From assembly GCA_013115135.1 (NCBI GenBank), contig JABANP010000084.1:1-64000 (forward strand): a stretch of DNA of 64,000 bases. Reading direction: 5' to 3'. Below the pieces are notes generated by a model, which did no database searches, had not been told where the DNA came from, and was given only the letters and a program-made list of their open reading frames with translations. The position numbers and the translations under genes were made by a program. This stretch comes from Perkinsus olseni (Eukaryota > Perkinsozoa > Perkinsida > Perkinsidae). Positions 41,565-53,349 of the stretch are shown one piece after another; positions within the stretch are counted from its first letter, which is position 1, and each line of letters begins with the position of its first letter.

Positions 41565-42814
41565 ATGCATTCTCATCGCCTGAAAGTCGCCCTCCTGATC
41601 ATCTCCGTCGCTCACGCTGGCAATCCGCTAAGCCGCAGCCTTAGACGCCTACGGAGGGTTAAAAAGAACCTTTCTTATCATCGGCTAGGCAGTGAGGTGA
41701 GCCGAGTGTGCTTCGACAATGTCCGGCCTAGTCACGTTATGTGAGGACCCCTCAGAGTCCTCCCCAATCCGCAAGGAGACCCAGAGACGTTGCACAGGAT
41801 GACCGTTGGGAAAAGGCCTTCGTGCGTATCATTCACGGAAGCTTTCATGCGCTATCGATCCAACAGGTCAGCGCCAGTGTTGACGTCGATGAAGACGCTG
41901 ATGGCGCATTTCCAGTCCATGCGACCCTGGTCATGGCTAAGTCAGTATACGCATCGATAACGGCATCATCATCGTCCGCTGCTGCTGCTCAGTAAATACT
42001 TGGAACAAGCACCAGTACCAGACCGCTGTACACTATCTCGCACCGCTTGGGATCTCTCCGAACTTCCCAAAATCGAACGTGTCTACGGCTGTTGAGTCCT
42101 GGGCTCTGTATTTTGTCAACCATCCCAGTAAACGGCTGAACAGAACCGACGGGCCGTACGGGTGGTTGAAGGAGCACTTGGAGGAGCAGCCGGGGGTCTA
42201 CGCCCCTTTAATGGTGGCCTACGGGCTACATACCAACGCCCTGGATGTTCTCATCAAAGCCGGCACTGCAGCGGCGCCACAGGAGGGGTTCTGCGCCCTG
42301 AAGGCACCAATGGGACGGCAGTTTTACTTTTACGCCCACAGTGAAAGAGTAGGTCGTATTATGCCTTTTGTGTTCTAGCCTTTCTTTCAGGGAAAACCTT
42401 GCCTCAGAGTTGATCTATATTACTCCCGAAGCCAAAGGGAGTTTGAGATATTTTCCCTGTATCAAGACACTGAAATGGACTCGAGTCAACAAGTAATCGG
42501 CTCCACCTGGCGTATCCAAAGATGATCATGGTTTTTGACGATTCAGGTTAGCTGCCCTTGATGCTGATGCCATCAAAGAACTCACAGCTCCGTTCGAGAT
42601 CAGGGAGTTCGAAATCAACGGCCAGATCCATCTACACGAGCGCGGCAAATCTTTGAGTGCGGCCCACCTTAAAAAGGCCAAAAAGTTCGGTTTGGAGTGG
42701 TATGACGGCGACTCGTATTATGTCAAGAACGGTAAGGCGATAGTGCTGATCCACGCGGTGGCTTGTGGATGGCCTTCCTACTTGAAGGGATATAAGTTCA
42801 TTCAAGCCCACTGA
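41565..42814 (+). CDS. Secreted protein, tandem copy 2 (possibly frameshifted)
   Basis: Paralogue of the gene at 39873: signal peptide 'MHSHRLKVALLIISVAHAGN', 'YAPLMVAYGLHTNALDVLIK', 'APMGRQFYFYAHSER', 'GKPCLRVDLYYSRSQREFEI', and 'FEINGQIHLHERGKSLSAAH' with 'YYVKNGKAIVLIHAVACGWP' up to 42812-42814. Intron positions match copy 1. Relative to copy 1 there is one extra base at about 42471-42478, which puts the last exon out of frame, so this copy is a recent pseudogene or carries a sequencing error. The N-terminal half has diverged much more than the C-terminal half. Confidence 0.65.
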
Positions 42815-42880
42815 TCCATGTTGCTGCCTTGTCCATGATGTAATGTTGTGCGCTGTTCTTACGGACTGCCATTGAGTTCG

Positions 42881-44784
42881 CTATATACCACCGCATATCT
42901 TCCCTGGATGAGGATAGGTCGACCTATATCTGTCATTCGCCTGGGTGAGCTGGTATCTTACCATAATACTCATCCCAAGTAGAGCAGAGCGTGGGGATTT
43001 GACGCTGCTGCTGCGGTCCACGAAAGCTCGGAGCTCCCGTACTGTTGTACATTTCGTCTTCAACGCGTAGGCCTGCTCCAGATTAGAATTTTCCGGGGTG
43101 GACAATGGTAACGGTAAGGCCCGAACTCGAACTAAGAGCGAAAGTAGAATGGAGAACTTCATGTTGTGAGGATGCATGCTACAACGGCCATGGTTTCGGT
43201 CGTACTCCTGCCTGCACATGGGGCAGAAGCGCTTCTCGAACACTCTGAAGGACTCGAAGCTGTCGAGGCACTTCTGATGGAAAAGGTGGCTGCAGGAAAG
43301 TATCGTCACGGCCCGCCTTGCTAGCTCTCGGGATGCTTCAACTTCTTCCATCGTCCTTAACTGAGGAGGACGACGGCCCTACCAACCCGTCCATGGAAAT
43401 GGTCTACCTGGTCGTAGCAGATCGGACACTCGCAGTCACCACGCTCGATGGCCTTGCCGACAGCCTCCTGTAACCAGCTAGGACTCGCGGAACCCGACAG
43501 GAGAACAGGTGGCGGGCCTCTCTGAAGGAGCCCCCGGTGAACGAAAGACACCAACAGTCCCCCGGCTCGCCACCTCTGCCGACTCCACGCCGTTTCTGAA
43601 ACTCTCGAAGGCAGCCAAGCTCTCCCTCAACATTCTACTGCTTTCGAGGGTACTTCTGTCGACATCACTTAGGAACTTATCCACCGCGACCCTTCTCGCC
43701 TCGCCCAGTTTCTCAATTCTGCGGCCTGTCGCCTCCAACCTCTGTGCCGCATATCTTCTTCGGAGACGGCTGCCTGGAGGTAGCCCCTCCATCACCCGTA
43801 CTCTCCCTCTGTGGCCGCGCCAACAGCGCTGGATCCTCGTAGCACTTCTGCTGCGCCAGGCGTTCAGGCCGCCGTCGTGGGTGGTCCAATCATGGGCTTC
43901 GGTCCGGCAGACCGGACACCTCGCGATCGTCGCATCAGCGAAGCGTAAGTAGCTCAGAAAGCATCTCTCATGGAATGTGTGAGAGCAGGCAAGAATCACT
44001 TGCGATGGGTTTCGGTATGGCTCCCGACAAATTGAACAGATCTCGTCGACTCTTCCGTCGGAGAGTAACTTTGCCCTCTCCCATTCCTGCGCAGTCAGCG
44101 GCTTCAGAGGGGGTTCGACCAAGCCGGCCTTCTCCGCAGCTGTGAGGGAAGCGTCGTAATGGAGCATCTTGTCGTTATACGAGAGTGCACCCCTCAGGGA
44201 AGAGCCCTTGGGGATCATGCCTGAAAGCATGCACGCGTGTCAACTACCGTAGGCCAGAGATGGATGATGGTCAGTGCCTCCGCGGAGGGCGGCCAGTGGT
44301 CGCGCAAGTGACTCCACTGCGTGACGACCCCGCACGCCCTCACGCGGATTATCGATGGGAACACAAGCCCCGCTTTCTCTCTCATCCGACTATGATGCTC
44401 AGCAGGAAATAACAGTGCCGTCATCAGGATGCATTCAGATGGAAACTTTAAAACAGATTGAACAGAAGAAGATCCTCTGGAAGACGCTACGCTCGATATC
44501 TTCCGGAAGGCGAGAGAACAGGAGAGGTTTCTACTCTCACTCTTGGAAGACTTTTTCTGCTTCAACCGCAGAGGCCTTCCCCCGGGCAGTCCCTTGATCG
44601 AGTAATGCTCTTGAATGGCCGCAGCAGCTGCCCCGGCACTCGACCGTGCCCAGTGCGAGGATGTAGGCGTTTCGGACCTCTCAGATGTAACCATACGGTG
44701 CAACAAGTCTGGCCACTCGTCGGCGAAGCGTGTCGCTGTTCTGACTGTTCGAGTCGTGGCCCCTCTGGGGGTTTGCCCTACCAA
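42881..44784 (-). CDS. RNF32: RNF32-like protein: two RING-H2 fingers with an IQ motif between
   Basis: Exons on the minus strand give 'AAAAAIQEHYSIKGLPGG', then 'AGLVEPPLKPLTAQEWERAK', RING-H2 number 1 ('EICSICREPYRNPSQVILAC', 'SHTFHERC', 'CPVCR'), an IQ motif ('ATRIQRCWRGHRGRVRV'), a helical linker, and RING-H2 number 2 ('CECPICYDQ' joined by a 48-nt intron to 'ARRAVTILSCSHLFHQKCLD' and 'FCPMCRQEYDRN'). This order, including the N-terminal block, matches animal RNF32. Such proteins are thought to be ubiquitin ligases, with IQ binding calmodulin; RNF32 is linked with sperm/cilia in animals. After RING 2 the frame runs on through 'MKFSILLSLLVRVRALPLPL', which looks like a signal peptide, so 42881-43162 may belong to another gene. 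Confidence 0.85.
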
Positions 44785-44859
44785 CTACGGCCATCGAGGT
44801 CACATCGCTCGCCCGCAGCACAAACGACTAGAAGATGCGGAGCGTGACCGATGTATATG

Positions 44860-45816
44860 ACAGATAATCAAGAAGAGTAGTTAAGTGTCATCTTCATAAG
44901 TCTCGCGGAACAGCTCTCACTTCTCATCGAGAAAAAGGGTTTTTAGTATTTTTTGCCGGCCCCGAGTTAATTTACACAGTGACCTCGCGCTATCTCCCAT
45001 GAATTTGAAACTCGCACCATTCGAAAGCTCTACAAATTTCTGATATAATGAGCTGTAAACTCTTCGCATGCTCATGCCCAAAATCTTTCAGATCAGCTGC
45101 TCTCAGTACTTTGGAGACAATTGTCCAGAGCTGAGCTGGACAATTTTTCTTGACCGGACTGTGTATAATTGAAATGCGGTCACCTCGCAGTTCGTATTAG
45201 CAGCCACAGACAACAAGGCACAGCGAGGCTGCAGCTTAATATCTTTGTGAAACAGACTCCCAACGGAATTAATATTCGCATTAAGTCGAGTTAACAGTTA
45301 CTTTCGGCTTGCCGGCGAATTCGGTTTTACATCCTTGAAGTTTCTCGGCGCGAGTGTTCGCTCACCCGGCAAAATGAATCTGGGCAATGAGGTGTGAAAT
45401 TTTCACGTTTGCTCCGATCGAGACTGAACTCATCGTCACCTGGGGCTAAAGAAAGGGCTAACTTGAATAGTGGGGGTGTGGCAAACACTGCGATATGATC
45501 TATTCGGGACCTCAGACGGCCCATCACTGAGTTGACTGGGGGAAAGCGGCCATAGCTCGGCCCGAGCAAAGGTCAGCGGGCCGCCAGAAGTAGGCAACCA
45601 CACTGAGGGACCCTCAGGGAGGGCAGAAACCGACAGAAGAGTCGGCCACCATCACCGCCGCGCGACCGACGCTCAGAACGTCTGAGTCAGAAGCTAAAGT
45701 CCAAAGGTATAGTGCCTCCTCTGCAGCAGCAGCAGGTGAATACAAAATGGAAGCTAGAAATTGTGCAAAGACAGGCCACTGGGTGTTTGACCAGTAAACC
45801 TCAGAATGGATCGCCT
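44860..45816. other. Spacer between RNF32-like gene and secreted protein gene
   Basis: No supported gene. A 22-bp hairpin with 7-nt loop ('ttgtccag'/'ctggacaa') lies near 45120. Weak minus-strand frames at 45327-45569 and 45614-45856 lack motifs. Confidence 0.35.
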
Positions 45817-46551
45817 TTACTCGCTTCGGTCTAGAGCGAAGGTCGGTCCGTCCCAACCATTCAGTTGCATGTAGACTCTATCATCCGTAGCTGAGAATAC
45901 AGAAAAGTAAGAAAAGCTCGTTAGCAGGTCAGGTCTTGAACACGTTTCCGCTACATCAGCGATGAACTTTGGGAGTTCTGGATTCGCAAAGGCGTAATAA
46001 ATATTGGTTCTCTCACTGACGACTAAGTCACCGATTTGCTGAAAGAGTTGGCGACCGCCACAATCGACCACCACAATCGTCGCATTCGCATTGGAAGTAT
46101 ACGCGGTCAAGGTGAAGCTGGGGCCCTCGGTATATCTGTATTTACCCGGGCGTAGAGGAAGGGCGCTTCTGCGGAAGTCGACTTTTTTGCCTCCAAATCT
46201 AGTACCGAAGCGGACCGCGCTGAAACCAGTGAGTTCGGTGAAGTCACCATTCTGAATGTTCGCTTCCGGGGCGGACCGTTTGATGAGGTCCCTGATGAAG
46301 TCGAAGTCGCCGTCTCTGTAGCGGATCACGTAGTCGCTAGGACCTCCACTAAGGGGCAGTGGAGGGCTGGAGACCAAAGGCCTATTAGGATACCCGAACA
46401 AAAAATCAATAAAACCATCCTCGTCCACAGTAGCGATCACAAAACCGGATGAGTCTAGATCGAGTATGTATTGACCGATGAACAGATCCCTCGGATCAAC
46501 CTGAGCTTGAGTAGCGACGATGATGAGCCAAGCCGCGAGAAGTTTCATCAT
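45817..46551 (-). CDS. Intronless secreted protein
   Basis: The frame is open from further upstream, but the ATG pair at 46546-46551 fits best because it begins 'MMKLLAAWLIIVATQAQ', a textbook signal peptide, giving 244 residues. The mature part starts 'VDPRDLFIGQYILDLDSSGF' and includes 'GFIDFLFGYPNRPLV', 'FGTRFGGKKVDFRRSALPLR' and 'SNANATIVVVDCGGRQLFQQ'. Composition suggests a beta-rich domain with two cysteines. No family recognised. Unlike most neighbours it has no intron, which may mark retroposition or membership of an intron-poor secreted family. Confidence 0.75.
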   Translation of the reverse strand: MMKLLAAWLIIVATQAQVDPRDLFIGQYILDLDSSGFVIATVDEDGFIDFLFGYPNRPLVSSPPLPLSGGPSDYVIRYRDGDFDFIRDLIKRSAPEANIQNGDFTELTGFSAVRFGTRFGGKKVDFRRSALPLRPGKYRYTEGPSFTLTAYTSNANATIVVVDCGGRQLFQQIGDLVVSERTNIYYAFANPELPKFIADVAETCSRPDLLTSFSYFSVFSATDDRVYMQLNGWDGPTFALDRSE

Positions 46552-46559
46552 TGAGGATT

Positions 46560-48080
46560 TTAGGAGCTGCAGGAAAAGTACCTCTAAAAATAAGGCAACA
46601 CCGGAAAGCAGATAAACCAAATCAAGGGGTTTCTGTTTTCTGATACGCGCCTCAAAGAAAGCCGAGAGAAAAAGGGGGAAAAGAAACTGTCGACGGATAT
46701 GGCCGATTGCTGATCGAGTCGTCGAGTTGTCGTAGCCACCGTAATGGAAAACAATGATGCTCAAAAGGATCCTCGAAAGACTCAAGATCAATGATCGACC
46801 ACTAGAAACCTCGATTTCGACTCACATATCACCCTGGACTCGCCGGTAAAAGAATACAAAACACATGGAACGGTGGCAATTAACGCGTAGGACGCATGTG
46901 CATGTTACTGCGAGGAACGGAGGAAAAGTAGACAGCCGCCAGCCCGAAGGAGACAGCCGTCGCCGACGGCCGCCCGTGCAGGGCATTCCTCAAAATCCAA
47001 GGTACTTGACCAAAATCCAAGGCAAAATCTGGTTCGACCCGTCAAACCCGAGGCAAATGAGACGCCTTGGGACGAGACTCAAGGCAAGTGGCCGAAATTC
47101 AATGCATACGACCAATTTCTAAGGAGGGTGACCGTCTTCCGAGGCGTGCAAGGCACGCCGCACGCCGTACGAGTTTCTTCGGTATCTGCTCGTCTTGAGT
47201 TGGCTCGCGGCCTTTTGTAATAGCTCAACCTGTGCCGGTGATTGAGTATGGGTAATGAAATAGAACGCTTGGGTAGTGAAGTGGCAACTACCTTCACTGC
47301 TACTGCGTACTCACTTTGCTCTTCGTGCGCATATGCTCGTTATACGTACGTTGGTCCCGGCAAACGCGTGCGTTCCGCTATTGGACATGCGTTCACCTTA
47401 AATCCAACAACGAGATCAGTTTTTTCTGAACTCTTGTCGGGTCCGGTTTACCACTAATAGCCACACTGTACTGAGTTATAGTGTGCTTGCTTCGGAGGCA
47501 CCGCTAAGGAATCGTCATCACAATACTTTGCCGAAAGCGGCACACTCCCGCCCAAACACATACGTATTACTAAGTGGACGAAATGCGCAACTTAGGGACA
47601 GATTTATCGACTTCTCCTCCATCATCATCAAGACGTACAAGCCCGACCTTGTCACTCTTTTTTGAGCAATTTTACCGGTTGCCATAATGAATTGAGGCCA
47701 CCGAAAGTACCCAGTTGTGGCCTGGGAAACTTGAGAACCTTCATGAAGTCCGCGAGTGCCATGGCGGAGAAGTCTACCGAGCATCCCTGTATGTCTACGA
47801 CAGATATTCAAGTCATTAAGTGTTTAATGACAAGACTTGACGGATATATGATAATTCGTAATGTCTGTCCAATCCTTCTTGTGTATTTCTCTCCGATGTC
47901 GAGTTCGTCAAGCAACAGCAAAGGGCATGGAATGCCTCAAGGGCCCCCAGAGGCAAATCCAAAAGTTTCATTCTCCTCGGTCATGGAGTAGCGCCCGTTG
48001 AGCTATCACTATTTCGAAGACGAACGAAGGCCTTTTCGGTGATAGGATACGGAAAATAGAATCAAACAACACAATGCTGT
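46560..48080. other. Spacer with degenerate tandem words
   Basis: At 46988-47140 words such as 'caaaatccaaggcaa' and 'gaggcaaatgagacg' recur at roughly 20-28 nt spacing. A minus-strand frame at 47518-47811 (including 'MLGRLLRHGTRGLHEGSQVS') has no recognised domain. Otherwise nothing supported. Confidence 0.35.
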
Positions 48081-49307
48081 TCAGAGTGCATGCACTTCAT
48101 TTCTTCTTCGACGCTTTCCCTTTCCCTTCGCCTTCCCCTTCTTCTTGCCTTTCTTCTTGGGCACCACCGGTGGTTTCATACCTTCAGTCAAAGAATCACA
48201 GGAGCAGCGAACGACCAGGAGAGGCACAAATAAAGGGTCCCTAGGTCCACCCGAGTCACCTAGGAGTTGCCTTGACTTCAGCACATGTGCGGTCTGCTCT
48301 TCCTGAGTCATGCATCTTGCCACCGAGTTCCAAGGTGCTCCACTCAGAACCTCCACCGCTTCAGTCGCGCCCATATTCTCGGCCCACCACAGGGGGTTGT
48401 GACCCTCATAGTCCCTCGCTTCACAGTGAGCACCGTTGGCTAAGAGTAGCCTCATCACTGCGGCCTGGTTGGAAACCGCAGCTGTAGCAAGAGGTGTGAA
48501 GCCCCTCTTGTCTCTAGCCTCGACCTCAGCACCGTATTTCAGTAGAAGCTCAGCAACGGATACGCTGCCTTCATTCGCCGCTACATGCAAGGGCGTTCGA
48601 CCACCAACTAAAGGAGGGCGTTGAGGGGTTGTGCTTTGTGAAGTGCTCACCAGTGATGAACTCCCTAGAATTGACATCAGCGCGATGGAGTATCAACAAC
48701 AAGGCAGCGTCATGGTTGTTAACCTCAGCCGCCAAGTGGAGAGCGGTAGTTCCAGTGAAGTTGGGAGCAGCACTGGATGGCCTGAGAGAGGGCGAGCGGT
48801 TCCATCTCGCAGACGGCAGCGGCTACTGCCCATGCCATCATCTCTCGCTAGAGGGTGTCATTCTGTCTTCAATACAACGACATTTTCCGCAGTGTTGAGT
48901 ACATCCGCTGACCCTATCTTGTTCCGATGATGAGCCACGCTGTTGCTAAGTTTAGTCGCTGGTGAGAATGAGAAGCTGGGATTCCCGACGGCAAAGCTCG
49001 CGTGTTCTTCGTTCGATCAGTCGGTCTCGCCAAGCCCTCAAGGGGCATCACTCTCAATTCACCGACGTTTTCCAGAGTGCGACAGCAGCAGGCGGGAGGC
49101 TCACTGGAAAACGCCTTCCTCCAGTAGACATCTCAGCGTTGCTGTATCCCTCGATCTTATACTCTCCCAGATCAGTGTCGTCACAGTCATTGATATCGCG
49201 TTTCGATGGGCCTTGAACCACTCTTGCGCAACACAAAGCAACAAGTTATGCAGAATGAATCCTTCATTTGCCCGTCTCTCTCGATAATCGCGAGATGAAC
49301 AAGCCAT
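48081..49307 (-). CDS. Ankyrin-repeat protein with basic Lys/Arg tail
   Basis: First exon from 49307 includes 'YRERRANEGFILHNLLLCVA' and 'SRDTATLRCLLEEGVF'. A middle exon gives 'TGTTALHLAAEVNNHDAALL', and after an intron near 48650-48610 come 'GGRTPLHVAANEGSVSVAEL', 'DKRGFTPLATAAVSNQAAVM' and 'YEGHNPLWWAENMG', i.e. at least four ankyrin repeats. The C terminus is a run of Lys/Gly/Arg ('KKKGKKKGKAKGKGKRRRR'), possibly nuclear localising or RNA-binding. The part at about 48780-49080 is poorly resolved. Ankyrin repeats mediate protein contacts; the partner cannot be inferred. Confidence 0.7.
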
Positions 49308-49492
49308 CGAGGCTTCGACGATGACGCCGGTTCCAGACGTGATAGGGTCGACGACAATCTAGAACCAATTCAAATGTAACAGAAAGCAGTGGAGGCCCTC
49401 GGGAGCTCAGGACCCGACAGCCATAACGGAAGGAACGCTCGACAGTTAGCGCACAGAAAGGAAGGCCAAGGCCGCAGCTGTGGCGGAGTTGG

Positions 49493-50757
49493 TCATGACA
49501 CGGTCGTGCGTTTAAATCTCGTGAAACTATTAACGAATCGGTACACAGTGGCCTTCAGCCTCTCGACGCGCCTCCTGTCTTGAGCTGCGGTGGACTTCGT
49601 GACGAAGGACATCGATCTCGAGGACGACCATGATGTCAGTCGCCATCCGTGGTGGGTAGAGTCGGACTCCGAAGACTGACTGGCGAGGCTGAACAGCAAC
49701 ACGACGAGTAGAACAGTGGAACTGCTATCACAAATGCCACTATGATTCAGATCGACAATTCAGCGGAAAATTCGGATTTTTCGTGGACCCCACTCCGACG
49801 AGCATGTCATCCGTCACTGGTCAATTCTGTACAGCCCGGTCCGAAGACGAACGCGTGCGCTCAGAAACCAGGGTGACTCACACAAGCTACCTGAGCCGCC
49901 GAGTTTGCAGGGCACGAGCATAGCGGAATCCAACCTCGGCGTCGGAGATGTCGGTGATGATAGGCGCTGGACGGGCCTTCCTGTAGCCGCTGGCTGATGT
50001 CGATGCTCTCGTACGACCACTCGACCGTGGTGAGTTGGAGGGGGTGGAAAACGAAGGCCCTGAGGAGAAGGCTGTGGGGGCCTCTTGACGAAGGGACTGT
50101 TTTACCTGGCGAACTTCGGCGTCGGAAGCGACAGAAAAATTGTCATGACGGGGACAGTACAAAACGAAAAAATTTCGTCACTGAGACACCCCTGTCCTCC
50201 AGACTGATCAGCACAACATACTCGGAACAGTTAGGCGCCGGCCAAGGGCCCCCTTCCTGGCCTCATGACAACAGGGTGCACTTGGTCATGACGGACCCTC
50301 GGAGGCAGTACCGCACCTTCACCATTTAATGAAGGCACTGTCTCGAACCTCCAACTCTCGGTAATGGTCGCGTAGGCTGGCAAGCTCGGAGTCACCACTG
50401 AGCTGGAATAGCAGACGAGAGAATTCTGGATCGAGGGGTTGGCTCGATTCGTCGCCGGCCGAACCTGGCGGTGGTAGGAGCGGGCTTCGGAGGAATCTTC
50501 GGACACTACTCACCGCACGCTGGTCGGTTCACGAATTTCTCTCCAGTGTCGAGGACACAGCCGTCGAAAGCAATGTGCAGAAATGACAGGGGTTGTCGCA
50601 TCTTGAGCTTTTTCGTATCTTCCTTTCTTCGAGGTGAGATACTCTTCACAGCGGCTTCGAACGCACACCGATGCGGCAGACGGATGCTCTCGTCAATGTC
50701 ACGCGCCATCGCGTCAGCAAGATACGGAATCCTGACACAAGTACCCCTCCCACGCAA
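49493..50757 (-). CDS. Hypothetical multi-exon protein
   Basis: Exons on the minus strand: 'MARDIDESIRLPHRCAFEAA' with 'MRQPLSFLHIAFDGCVLDTG', then via a 49-nt intron 'LDPEFSRLLFQLSGDSELAS' and 'LRDHYRELEVRDSAFIKW'. Further down are 'YCPRHDNFSVASDAEVRQ', a Ser-rich segment near 50000-50100, and 'DRRRVERLKATVYRFVNSF' near 49520. The first two exons are well supported by phase; the rest is tentative. No domain recognised. Confidence 0.4.
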
Positions 50758-50817
50758 AACCGCAGTAACTGGGTGTCCTAACTGAGCACATCAGGCGGAC
50801 TACAAACTGAGAAAAGG

Positions 50818-50976
50818 AAGCTTTTCTGCTCCCCTCAGGAAAGCTTCTTCACGAACTGTCTCATTGCACTGCATATCAACGCCACAGAGAGCCCCCAACC
50901 GAGAACATCGGCTTCGAGTCTGACTAAGCCGGAACAACCGTAGGCGTCGGACTATAAACTCACACACCCTCGACAC
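50818..50976 (-). repeat. Dispersed ~160-bp repeat, copy C
   Basis: Reverse-strand copy of the family at 10546 and 12521 ('gagtctgactaagccggaac' on the plus strand). It directly follows a short minus-strand frame (51008-51234, 'LQDQWRKACYITTKPTPTGL'), which reads into it. Confidence 0.9.
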
Positions 50977-51488
50977 AGTGTCCTCTTCCGACAACGACCC
51001 ATTCGCCTTACACTGCAGCGCTCGCTTTCTGCTTCTCTCCGGGAATCTTGCACTCTCCCTGCAGAATCTTCCTAGCCAGGCTAGCAGCGGTAGACGACGA
51101 CCGCTCCGCCACAGTGGGCGTGCGCGGCGACCGGGGACCCAACAGCGTGTCCAGCCCGGTCGGCGTCGGCTTGGTCGTGATGTAACAGGCCTTACGCCAC
51201 TGATCCTGGAGACCCTCCAATTATCCATCGCCATTACTGAAGATACTCATCCGAGAGGCTTCTGAATTAACTACTATTGCACGCAAGCCCTGGGTTGTAC
51301 CATGAAGCACTGCCGTTGAGAGGCTCTCGTCCGAAACAAACTGCGAGAAAAACGAGAGACGCCTTCAGAAAGATGCTTTTAATGCAATTATCGACTACCC
51401 TGGAGTAGCACGAAAAAGATGGCAATAATGCCGTACCCATCAAGGTCGAAGGCGGTCCTCGACGGATAAAAAGATACGGTCTCCACTA

Positions 51489-53094
51489 CTACGCTTTGGA
51501 GAGCTCAACAGCCTTGCAGGCGGCAGCGTTGAGGTCATCGAAGGTGTAGAACTTAAGACCGGACTGAGCTAAGATGCTCTTGCCTTGCTCGACATTTGTT
51601 CCGGCAAGGCGAATAACGATCGGGGTCTCGATACCGAGTTCTCGCGAGGCTCTCACCACACCCTCCGCCACGACGTCACATTTTACGATCCCACCAAAGA
51701 TATTAATCAGGATACTCCTAACCTTAGGGTCTGCATTGAGGATCTTCAAGGCAGCCTTCACCTGAGCCAGCTCGGCCGAGCCACCGACGTCGAGGAAGTT
51801 GGCGGGGCGACCTCCCTTAACGGACAACAGGTCCATAGTAGCCATCGCGAGGCCAGCGCCGTTCACCATGCAACCGATACTACCGTCCAAACCAACGTAG
51901 TTGAGACCCCACTGGGACGCGGCGACCTCCCTAGCGTCCGCCTGGCAGGCATCTCTCTGGGAGTGGATTCCTGCTTGCCTGAAGGCCGCATTGTCATCGA
52001 AATTTAGCTTCGCATCGCATACCATAACTTTCCCATCTTCCAACTCTGCCAGCGGGTTTATCTCCAACATAGTGCAGTCGCTGTCAACAAAAACGCTGTA
52101 AAGCCTCTTCAACATCGTCGCCGCTTCCTCGGTCGCATCCCCTTCAAACCCGAGGCGGACGGCAAACCTCCCGAGCTTGGACGTCCGTCAGACCGGTCGT
52201 GATGTCAATGGGCGTTTTGATGATATCTTGGGGATGCTCCACAGCGACCTCTTCGATACTCATACCACCGTACTTTGACGCTACCACAACAGGGCCCACC
52301 AAGGGTTCGATCCAAGAGGATGGCGGCGTACTTCTCAGAGACGATGGGCAGCCTTTCACACAGAAGGACCCCCTTGCATGCGCTGCCGCCAAGACCGGTC
52401 TGCTTGGTAATGAGGGTCTTGTCTAGCATGTTCTCGGCTACTCGTCGGGCCTCCGACGGGGAGTTCACTATGTGGACTCCTCCTTGAAAGCCATTCTCTT
52501 TGAAGTAACCTCGGCCGCGACCACCACCCAATACCTGAACGAGAACCTAGCCGAGATGTGAGATTCAATTTTTCTCCAACGGTCACCAGCAATGACAAAG
52601 GTGAATGAAAATTTTCCAAGCAAAAGAGTTCTTGCCGTCATAGCGGAAAAGTTATCATCCTTAAACCATCCCTATAAAATTATCTTCAAGAAATTGCTAT
52701 TGCAGAGAGTGCCGGCCCCAAGGTGTATTCAACAGACCAAAAGTGCGACTCAGAACCGCATTCGACGTCCAGAAAACAATTCCAAAATCGATTCCGAATT
52801 TTCCGTTTTCCCCATCAAACACAGGGATGCACCATCTCCCATCAAAATGAAGTTCTGTCCGCGGACTCGTGACCGGATCCGAACCTTACTTGCGCCTTCG
52901 ACAACAGCATCTCCCTCGCCCAGCCTTCTAGCGTGGTCCTCGGCCTCCTGCCCAGTACGAGCGTAGTAACACTTCGGGACGGCCACGTCGAAGTTGCGGA
53001 GAAGCCGCATCGATTGATACTCGTGAAGGTGCAAGTGACGGACGATGACACTCGAAGGGGCGAAGAGACGACGAAGGGAATAGCGAGAGAGCAT
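51489..53094 (-). CDS. Succinyl-CoA synthetase beta subunit (mitochondrial)
   Basis: N terminus 'MLSRYSLRRLFAPSSVIVRH' is a mitochondrial presequence, then 'LHLHEYQSMRLLRNFDVAVP', the family's first ATP-grasp segment. After an intron of about 340 nt: 'GGGRGRGYFKENGFQGGVHI', 'EKYAAILLDR', 'VGPVVVASKYGGMSIEEVAV'. The C-terminal ligase domain contains 'LDGSIGCMVNGAGLAMATMD', 'KGGRPANFLDVGGSAELAQV', 'SILINIFGGIVKCDVVAEGV' and 'IVIRLAGTNVEQGKSILAQS'. Reaction: succinyl-CoA + NDP + Pi to succinate + CoA + NTP in the TCA cycle. Two single-base insertions break the frame, near 52293-52299 and near 52167; dropping one G at each restores family agreement. GTP versus ATP preference is not assigned. Confidence 0.93.
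52745..52815. repeat. GAATC-rich dispersed element, intronic copy
   Basis: 'caattccaaaatcgattccg' within the long intron of the succinyl-CoA synthetase gene matches the copy at 54075-54165. Confidence 0.5.
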
Positions 53095-53349
53095 TTAGAA
53101 AAGAGAAGCTGCCAACTTGCATGCGATGGAACTTTTTATCGTTGGCACAAGTTGTTGTACCATAATCTTTCAAATTCTTGATAAGTTCGAAACTCTCGCG
53201 CCCGCCCGGGATTGTAAAATCGACACCGAAATTCACGGGAAAAACCATATTTCTAAAGAAAGTTGCCATTTTCTAAAGAAGTTTCTCGCTCGCCCGGGAG
53301 AGGATTGGGATTACGCTTTTGACTCTCGGATAACCTATGACCTATAACC

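Noticed and set aside
50800..51234. 144-codon minus-strand frame
   Set aside because: Its second half is translation of dispersed repeat copy C; the same peptide appears at every repeat copy, so it is not a gene.
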